NCBI GenBank assembly: GCA_963576475.1
Contig: OY754982.1
Span: forward strand, 22,122,336 to 22,186,335
DNA from: Molanna angustata
Lineage: Eukaryota; Arthropoda; Insecta; Trichoptera; Molannidae
Length of the DNA: 64,000 nucleotides
Direction: 5' to 3'
How positions within the stretch are numbered: position 1 is the first letter of the stretch; the number at the start of each line of letters is the position of its first letter. The notes below the pieces were generated by a model. It did no database searches. It saw nothing but the letters and a program-made list of their open reading frames with translations, and was not told the origin of the DNA. Both the position numbers and the translations under genes were made by a program. Shown piece after piece: positions 56,851-64,000 of this stretch.

Positions 56851-58336
56851 ACGATAAATCCTGAAAATTCTCCTCGATGTAGCTTAGATACTTCTTCTTC
56901 TCGTGCCGCTCCTAACAGAGACGGAATTTGGCGAACATTAGACTAAAATCATCACAATCGGAATCTCGTAACACTACATGAAATTTTCCAGTCACGATAA
57001 TCTTTTTACCCCATAACCCGTCTTTCAAGATGCCATACGATGGAAAAAAAAATATTTGCGTCGCCTCTTTCGCGATATAAATCAATCATCTCTTTTGTTA
57101 TTGCTATTTTATGTCCTGTTCAACAAAAAAACTGTTCTTCGGCTAATATACGTGTGAAATTTCCTTATCCCGCAATGTAGCCATTAACACCTCCCACCTC
57201 ACGGAACTAGGGAGTCAGTCATCAAGGGTGATGAGGGGAATGGTAGAGTCAAGGTGTGAGGTGATAGGGGAGAGGTGTTGTATGTTCGCCTTCAGATTAG
57301 GGGGTTGCTTGAATACTATTTGAACATTTCATTTGGATACATTAGGTTGGTTAATAAATTATACCCCGGAATTAGTTTCGGTGAAAATTGGATGTTTTGG
57401 TCGCCGCTTAACACCTACAAACAGACGCCAAAGGGTGATCGAGCAACGAACGCTCGTGAAACTGGGTACGACTACCTATAGGTATCTAGTAACTTTGGAA
57501 TAATAAACATACAGAGGAAGGTTTTTTATTATTTTCATACCTGTGTTACGGAGATAAAAAATATAAAGATAAACAAAAAATATTTCAATTCTTCTAAATC
57601 CAGTTTTGAACTAATTCATTGATTTAAGCTGTGTTGGATTGAATAATGACTAGAAAAATACAATAGGTAACTTTGTATTTTGTGATTTACGGAGATTTTT
57701 CAATAGTTTTTTAGACAATTCCTTATTTTTACATACAACTTCCAACGGGAGTTATACGATAAAAAAAATGACGTTTGGATGTGATCAACGTATGACAGTT
57801 GATCACTTTCAGACCCTGATCTCCTTGTTATCTCGATCGTCTCAATCTAGATATAATAAATTGTATGTACTATTTTCAAACAGTTTTATATTTTAAGGTT
57901 TAAGACCGTTAGCTCCATTATATATTAAACACTCCATTTTGATATAAATAAATTGCAACTAATCTAGAAATTTGGCCAGCATAATTGCTATCTTTAGTGT
58001 AAGTTTTTGCATCTTTAGTGAAAGTTGTAGTGTTTTTTAGTTGTTGTACGTTAAGCTATTATTTATTATGCAATCGTTGTTGATACCATATATTTTCTTT
58101 GAAAAAGGTTCATCCATATTTTTTTTAGAGAAGTAAAATAAATACAGTATTTTTTTCATCCAATTTAGTGTTTATTTTTCTATGAATATTGAGTCTCCGC
58201 TAACTGTAAAATTATAAATGTATCTAATCCCTATTTTTTAACTACATTTGTTATTAATGTGTATCTTTTGTCCAAAACATATGTGTAAATAACTCTTTGA
58301 ATATGAAATTAAACTGAAAAAAGTGTTCGTGCACAG

Positions 58337-58408
58337 GGGACGGCAGATACTATGGTGCGCCACTACTTCCTATTCTGAAACAGCATCCACGGTACCTGGA
58401 AGATACAG
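58337..58408 (+). CDS. Vsx: Probable Vsx exon C (internal, 72 bp)
   Basis: Probable internal coding exon of the Vsx-type gene. The acceptor is GTTCGTGCACAG, with little polypyrimidine before it, and the donor is GTACGT. Read in phase 1 it gives a Gly from the split codon, then 23 codons beginning DGRYYGAPLLPILKQ and ending PRYLEDT, with one base left over. Joined to exon D this makes GGG (Gly) followed by MSPLESSKDF. The peptide is a plausible linker segment ahead of the homeodomain with a short aromatic/Leu-Pro patch. It lies 3.6 kb upstream of exon D in open, non-repeat sequence. I see no motif that names the gene by itself; the call rests on position, strand, phase and splice sites. Confidence 0.68.
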
Positions 58409-59099
58409 GTACGTCAATGATCTTCTCTTAATATTTTATCACTCATATCGGCCTTAGGGAGTCATCATTGATCCTCTTTTCTTTCATTTTTGGGCAACAA
58501 TCAAAGACAGTTTTAAAAATAATGTATATCCTAAATAAATTAGGCCCAGTAGTAAACCTTGCGGCACCCCAGATATCAGATAGGTATATGGAATCAGAAA
58601 TGTAAACATGATTTTTTTATTTAAATTCCATGCTATCTGTCAATTTTAATCATTGTTTTGTATTCTTAACAACCTGAATCGCTATGAATGTATTTTTAGA
58701 AAATAATGAAGGTAAAATTGAGTTATATTGTTATGAATTCGTATTGTTGTATTTACTAAATTTATAAGTATTTCCTAAATTTATTAAACATACCTACCGA
58801 CTTCATTTGTGATAAAAATTTAGAGTTAGATGCAGGAAGGTACCTACTTCTTTTTCGGAAAAGGTAATATGTTAGAACTAAAAAGTATCTATATAATTAT
58901 TAAGTTTGATGATATAATTATTTACCTACTTAGATGTAGCTAGGTACCTAATTATATTGTAGGTATAGGTAGGTACCTACATGAAAAAAATCTAAATTTT
59001 GAGTAGGTGCCTTCTTATGTATTTTGAACCATGCGTAAGAAGGACTGTTCTATACCGATGAAGATCCGTCCTTGTTCAAGGCACCACCGATTTTTTGTT

Positions 59100-59220
59100 A
59101 GAGTTAACGGCAAATATCTTGAAAATCACTTAGGATGTGCAGAGCTTAAAATTGGGTTTTGGCTTGGTCGTGCAAACTGTCCCCATATCCTCAAAAATTT
59201 CTCTAGTTGTTAGCCGGTAT
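59100..59220 (-). mobile_element. MITE B, decayed copy
   Basis: ACGGCAAATATCTTGAAAAT, GTGCAGAGCTTAAAATTGGG, GGTCGTGCAAACTGTCCCCA and a right end AGTTGTTAGCCGGTATT. Recognisable order, many changes. Confidence 0.55.
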
Positions 59221-59239
59221 TTAAAATCCGGTAGCTGGT

Positions 59240-59770
59240 ATTTGAATCGATTCTGTTATACCAACGTGACACGGCTCGACGCGCCACGCAACAAACATGG
59301 CGATCGTCTCATTTTGAGCGGGAATCGCTTCTATGGATCTCCCGCGCCCACGCCTCATCTATGGAAATACTCAATAATACCCTCCTCAGTTCGGGTAGGA
59401 AACGAGCGCTATGACAAAATTGGCAATTTAAAATTATCCTCGGCGGAAATTCTGCCAAATTGGTTAGTATTACGATCCGCCAATAGGTAGATACACGTAG
59501 AACGTAAAATCGGTTATTCAGATTTTAACGTAGGTAGGTAGGTAGGTACCTACCGCGACACGCGTAGATATAAACATCCGCGTCTCCCTTTCCCGCCGTT
59601 TTCTACGAATTTATATTTTTTTTGAAAAGGAATTTCGCGGGCAATCGTAACACCGACGTCTCGTCGCGTCTGATTGAAGAATGGCAATTTTTATGTATGG
59701 ATTTCGATTTGTCGAATACGAGTGTTGATTTTTCATCACGCTGATTAGGCCGTTCCAACATAAAAAAGCT
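59240..59770. promoter_or_regulatory. CpG-richer region upstream of exon D
   Basis: Two CpG-rich blocks (59260-59350 with CGACGCGCCACGCAACAAAC, and 59555-59680 with CGCGACACGCGTAGATATAA and ACCGACGTCTCGTCGCGTCT) flank a GTAGGTACCTAC run. No repeat family assigned apart from that run. It may be cis-regulatory DNA in the intron nearest the homeodomain. Inference from composition only. Confidence 0.3.
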
Positions 59771-60770
59771 ACTCCGTTCGATTTTTGAAATTTAAATTAA
59801 AATAAAAACTAAATTTATCTCAATGAACAGTATGAACGGGTATATAATTATTTTATTTTTGTGTTTTTGGATAGTTTCTACGATTATTATTATATTTTCA
59901 TACAACTTTCTCAAAAAGTCTTTCCGAAAACCGCTTTTTTTCAAAAACTATAAAACTATTGTCTTAAAAACTCCAATTTTTCCGCAATATGTATAGCATA
60001 TTGAGTAGATGTAAGTAGGTACCTACTATATTAATAAAAATGTATTAGGTACATACAATATTTCAACCCAACTTTAAACATAATATTATTTAATGTTTAT
60101 TTGCAGAGCAAAGTTAGGGAATAACAAAAAAAAACATATTTTTTTAAACCTGTATGATTCTTATTTGAATCTTTTAAGAGTGCAAACAACGCCAAAATTA
60201 GTGACTGAAAGCATGATATATTAAAACCGCCTAATGCACTATGAAGTTACGTGTTAGTAAGGATAACTATCGCACGAGTTAAAAAGGGATTATACGTGAT
60301 TAAAAGGTCGAAAATCCAAAATTTGTTGTTTTTTTGCATTTTAAAAACAAACCTCACTTGAAATAAAAACAATCACGAATATTCACTTTAGTTTTATGCA
60401 TTCTTTAAGCACATAAAATATTTATATCTCTACGACATATAGTTATGGAGTAATTTTAAATAAACGCTGTAAAAAAGGGTATTTAAAATATTTTTAGGGT
60501 TATGCTGTATTTTTAATTAAACATTCACATTCATAGAAACACATTGTTTAACACATTTGAGAATTTTGTTTTAATTAGGGTGTTTAGGTTAATAAGCCCC
60601 CTGAATTTAATCACATATATTATGTTAAATATTAAAGAAATATATAAAGTGCGTTAATTATTCTATTGTCTAGATTCAGAGATATCGATTATTTATACCT
60701 ATATGGATTTGTTTTGTCTTGAATAACAAAACAGAATTTCCTGAGCGATTTCTTAACTTTATTCCACGAA

Positions 60771-60783
60771 CAGGGGGGGGGGG
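60771..60783. repeat. Poly-G run
   Basis: About eleven consecutive G in an AT-rich intron, followed by a G/A-rich stretch to about 60820. Length is likely variable between individuals and prone to assembly error. Confidence 0.9.
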
Positions 60784-60989
60784 GTGATTGTGTATGAGGA
60801 GAAGGGTGGAAGGAGGAATATTATTAGGTGACGATTCCTACTCAGTAGATACGCAAATCGTCATATTATTTCATTGAATGGAGAGAGGAGGAGTCTTGTC
60901 TCTTAATAGGCAGTTTGCTACTCAACTTAACAAACAGTACAATTATTACTTTGGTAACAAACAACAAAACTTCACCAGAGAACAACAAA

Positions 60990-61700
60990 GGCGCTACGCG
61001 ACAACTCTTTGGAAAATTAATTAATAATAATGATATGTAATTCCAATTTTGAATACTGGAATGTTTTAAATAATCAACGTATTCTAGTTGGAACTCACCA
61101 ATAGCTTATTTCAAATCAATGGGTAGGTACCTACCTACTTAGTTTAATATAAAAGTAATGTAATTCATTCTAATTTTAAAATTTGGTCAATTTTACATAT
61201 ACCTCGTCATACTTATATGAAAAGACGCGACACTTCTTTAGAAATGATTTAATAATGACAATAAAATTCCAGTTTTGAATGATGGAACGTTTTTAAATAA
61301 TCGACGTTGGAATTCACCACTAGCTTATTTCAAATCAATGCGCAGGTTCTTAGTTTGATTAATAATATAAGTAATTTATTCTATTTTTAAAATTCCTTTA
61401 TTTTTTTCAGTAGTCAATAATATGGTAAAGATGTGACACGACATCTCTAGTATTCAATAACGACAATTTATGTTTTAAATTATGGAAGGTTTTTAAATAA
61501 GCAACGTATTCTAGTTGGAATCCATTACCAATAGCTCATTTAAAATCTACAGTTAAATAAATAGAATATATATTTTTTTAATAGTTCAGTCTGACGGTAT
61601 TAAAATTGCTCATTAATTTTAACAATAACAATTCAAATTTTGAATAGTGAAAAGTTTTGAAAATTAAAATATTCGAGTTAATTTCATAATAGTTTCATAA
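60990..61700. repeat. Decayed tandem repeat, about 0.2-kb unit, before exon D
   Basis: Four diverged units starting near 60996, 61222, 61430 and about 61600. Shared order: GCGACA-like start, TAATAATGACAAT, TTCCAGTTTTGAAT..TGGAA, GTTTTTAAATAATC, ACGTATTCTAGTTGGAA, CACCAATAGCTTATTTCAAA. Unit length drifts from about 220 to about 165 bp. Not seen elsewhere in the window. Confidence 0.8.
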
Positions 61701-62019
61701 GCAGAAGTATACCTAATACAGGTAGGAAGAAGAAAATGAAAGAAAAATTAGAGTTACTAAAATAATAAGTTTTATTAGAATATCATTTCAGTTATCAGTG
61801 ATGATAATAACACTTTTTTAACAAAGTTTATATCAAATAATATGCTTTATTTAAGTGATTTTATGAGACCGTCAGTAATTATTCGTTATTATTATTATAC
61901 TTTTTATTTAATATTTTTGATTAATATGGAGTTGAACCAGGCTCAATTTGTGGCAATCATCAAAGCGCCCTATTAGTATTTCATAATACTAATTATTCAT
62001 GTTTTTTTATTCGTTGCAG

Positions 62020-62107
62020 GGATGTCACCATTGGAATCCAGCAAGGATTTCACAGTAGACGGTATTACGGGATTTAATAAAAAGAAGAAAAAGAAGAGAC
62101 GACATAG
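62020..62107 (+). CDS. Vsx: Vsx exon D: basic lead-in and start of homeodomain
   Basis: Internal exon coding for the region just before the homeodomain and its first residues. The acceptor is a T-rich tract ending TTCGTTGCAG and the donor is GTGAGT. In phase 1 it reads MSPLESSKDF, then VDGITGFN and a run of six lysines followed by RRHR. The terminal Arg codon is split AG|G across the intron. That Arg is homeodomain residue 5, in the N-terminal arm that contacts the DNA minor groove. The poly-basic stretch likely doubles as a nuclear localisation signal. Exon length is 88 bp with phases 1 and 2, which matches exon E exactly. An in-frame ATG is present near the exon start, so a shorter protein could in principle begin here. 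Confidence 0.93.
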
Positions 62108-63371
62108 GTGAGTACATCCGGGCAGTAGGAAATAAATATTTATTTTTAATATAGTCAATATTTATCGCCTTTTGAAAGCCCTTTTAACACAGCCTTCAGT
62201 TACCAAGTAGGTAATCAACGTTAATTAATTTAAAAAATATAAACCGATACATAAGTATTTTTAAATATCATCATTATTGTTTATGTTTTTTGAAATAATA
62301 TATGTTCAGCATACTATTTTGATTTTTAAACAATGCCATATTGTGAAATTGTTTTTAAAAGATTTTTTCTTTGAATTCAAATTCATATAATATTTTTTTT
62401 TTAGACAATTAAAACATGAAAAATTTATTCATTTTGAAAATTTCAAATAACATGTTTTGTACTAAAATACATCTTAAATATGAACACTTTGCTTCCAATG
62501 CTTTGTATAAATAAAAACTAATGACATTATTTGATCGACAGTATTTTTTTTCAATTCATGGAAAATGGGCTATCAAAATTTTACAGTTCTTAATCAGCAA
62601 TCACCATTGATTGCTGGTGCAATCACCGCTTAGGAATAACAATTGAAATCAATTGTCAATCAACATTGATTTCTCCTGAAAATATGGTGCATTAATGAGA
62701 GAATTAAATATAGTTTTTTTAAGTGTTTTTTTTTATTTTATCATTCATGATTTTCATATTTAAGCTCTTTATATTTATCAAGATATAAAAAAAAATCTTC
62801 GGAGTATAATTTAACTAAGCCTGCGAAGATCCAACGAAAGCGGTTTTCTATTTGTTTGTACTGTGAGCAATATTTTTTATATGGTTATAAATAAATTAAA
62901 TTTCTCATATAATTTATATTTAATTAAATGACATCATGTCAAAGCACCAAAACATTTCAGACATGGAATATGACATGACAAATGGTAGACCAGCTTTAGA
63001 AGATAGCCTGAGAAATAAAAACGAAATGAAATTAAATAGAAAAAATTCTGATATTAAGTGTATGTAGATGGTTTGTATATATAAATAATGATGAAAATCT
63101 GACCTAGGAATCAAAATAAATTGGATTTTGAGAGATAAGAATGGAAAAGTCAGTATAGAATAGAGCGTGGAATTTGATAATTTCCTGTAGGCATGCGCAT
63201 GTATGAGTATATTTCTAAAACTTATATTTAGTGTTACTAATTGATTTGTGATGTTACATATGATTGTTATTGAACTAAATTAGAGAGTATTATAAAAAGG
63301 TCTTTAGTTTGACCCCTGTGTACTGTCGGTTCACGTGTAACTACCCATGCGCTTTTTGCACTCTGCGGCAG
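62108..63371 (+). other. Intron D-E inside the homeodomain (about 1.26 kb)
   Basis: Intron splitting the codon of homeodomain Arg5, with donor GTGAGT and acceptor GCGGCAG. It is AT-rich with no transposon recognised. It contains short ATTGATT-type words near 62600-62680 that resemble homeodomain sites. No open frame is credible. Confidence 0.92.
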
Positions 63372-63495
63372 GACGATCTTCACCTCATACCAGTTGGACG
63401 AGCTGGAGAAGGCCTTCAAGGACGCCCATTATCCTGACGTCTACGCCAGGGAGATGCTCAGCCTCAAGACTGATCTGCCAGAAGACAGGATACAG
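63372..63495 (+). CDS. Vsx: Vsx exon E: homeodomain residues 6-46
   Basis: Exon encoding most of a paired-like (Prd-class) homeodomain of the Vsx/Chx10 family of nuclear, DNA-binding transcription factors. In animals these act in eye and visual-system development. The acceptor is CTCTGCGGCAG and the donor GTGAGT. The first base completes Arg5, then 41 codons follow: [15 protein letters not shown] in the arm and helix 1, [15 protein letters not shown] in helix 2, and LPEDRIQ leading into helix 3. HYPDVYARE together with LPEDRIQ is diagnostic for Vsx rather than Otx, Rx or Prop. The exon stops exactly after residue 46, a classic intron position in paired-like genes. The recognition-helix end with residues 47-51 must lie in a further exon beyond 64000. 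Codon usage is GC-rich at third positions, unlike the flanking AT-rich introns. Whether it is Vsx1 or Vsx2 cannot be told here. Confidence 0.98.
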
Positions 63496-64000
63496 GTGAG
63501 TGATGCATTATTCATTTTTCGATTGTAAACCGTGACTATCTGTGGACAATCAAGCTTCGGAGTAACTCTGCAATGTCAAGATATACTCGAAACCGAACGA
63601 TTGACTTCGTTACACACGAAGATGATCTCTCTGTCGCGCCGGACGAAATAGAATGCGTGCGAGTGAGACTAAAGGAGACGCGTAGAGTTCGAAATAATTA
63701 TGTTATACCTAATGTTGTCTTAAAATCACTTTTCTCTTACAAATTAATGTATTTTTATTGATCCAATGAATAATTATTTTATCAAGTGCTTTCCAATACA
63801 AATAATACCGTATGACTATCTCTTAAATTAAGTTTTTCTTCTAACACAATAAATTTCAAGGACAAAGGAACTTTATTGGATATGCCTCAACTTATCTTCG
63901 TAAAATTCAATTAAAGATTATATTTAGATCAGTTTATCAAAGACCATAAGCAGAGGATGATATCGTTTAATCCCACTTAGATTATTTAGATATAATATGT
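63496..64000 (+). other. Start of intron downstream of exon E
   Basis: Sequence after donor GTGAGT; it should be the intron at homeodomain position 46/47. The exon for residues 47-60 is not reached before the window ends. A 62-codon open frame at 63573-63761 has no domain and no acceptor placing it in the Vsx frame, so it is treated as intronic. Confidence 0.85.

Larger units (their letters stand above)
41798..58336 (+). other. Intron B-C of the Vsx-type gene (about 16.5 kb)
   Basis: Putative intron from donor GTAAGT to the acceptor before exon C. It carries SINEs, the second copy of the ATA-flanked 0.96-kb element, a TAA-flanked Harbinger-like element, a minisatellite and LINE fragments. 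The stretches 42830-43060, 44820-46390 (apart from 45.1-45.5 kb), 48750-49370, 52370-53470, 54900-56500 and 57490-58336 contain no element or gene I recognise. Several short open frames there have no domain and no splice or promoter support. Confidence 0.55.
58409..62019 (+). other. Intron C-D of the Vsx-type gene (about 3.6 kb)
   Basis: Intron from donor GTACGT to acceptor TTGCAG. Compared with the two longer introns it has few transposons. A MITE remnant lies near 59.1-59.2 kb, CpG-richer DNA at 59.2-59.8 kb, a G-run near 60.77 kb, and a decayed tandem repeat at 60.99-61.70 kb. The stretch 59820-60760 is plain AT-rich sequence with nothing I can name. Confidence 0.75.

Noticed and set aside
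63573..63761. 62-codon frame after exon E as the next Vsx exon
   Set aside because: It lacks the expected VWFQNRRAK recognition helix and has no acceptor in phase 0.
1..64000. CRISPR arrays, operons, ribosome binding sites and prophage genes
   Set aside because: No regular short repeat-spacer pattern and no dense coding; the split homeobox gene and retroelements show an animal genome.

Overview
This window looks like a large piece of an insect genome, probably lepidopteran. It is AT-rich and almost entirely intronic or repetitive. It carries many tRNA-derived SINEs, RTE-type and other LINE 3' ends, short terminal-inverted-repeat elements, and the GTAGGTACCTAC palindromes that are common in moth and butterfly DNA. 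The order assignment is inference; animal origin is secure from the split homeobox gene and its GT-AG splice sites.

The only host gene I can support lies on the + strand. It is a Vsx/Chx10-type paired-like homeobox gene whose homeodomain is entered at the far right. Exon E (63372-63495) encodes homeodomain residues 6-46 and stops at the 46/47 intron position. Exon D (62020-62107) encodes the basic lead-in and residues 1-5. Three further small exon candidates lie upstream in matching phase: C (58337-58408), B (41711-41797) and A (14723-14779). If all are real, the gene spans at least 49 kb here, with introns of about 26.9, 16.5, 3.6 and 1.3 kb. The start codon exon and the exon for the rest of the homeodomain (residues 47-60) and the C-terminus lie outside the window or were not recognised. 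Exons A, B and C are all phase 1-1 and multiples of three, so each could be skipped without breaking the frame.

The introns are a layered record of transposon insertions. The largest element is an RTE-like non-LTR retrotransposon on the - strand with an intact 1005-residue endonuclease/reverse transcriptase (9440-12457). It sits inside one arm of an older palindromic element (9274-13059). Other families include tRNA-derived SINEs (at least three families, one with about a dozen copies), two copies of a 0.96-kb element flanked by ATA, two Harbinger-like elements, a hAT-like family with 8-bp target duplications, TA-flanked MITEs, a 0.13-kb MITE, and several decayed LINE 3' ends.

Some intronic stretches are not explained by repeats and are richer in GC or in homeodomain-type sites: about 16.2-17.3, 45.1-45.5, 51.7-52.0, 56.6-56.9 and 59.2-59.8 kb. 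They are candidates for regulatory DNA. A decayed tandem repeat of about 0.2 kb lies just upstream of exon D. Two near-perfect or perfect hairpins (24603-24702 and 37369-37435) are the most striking structures. No bacterial-type operon, CRISPR array or stand-alone host RNA gene was found.
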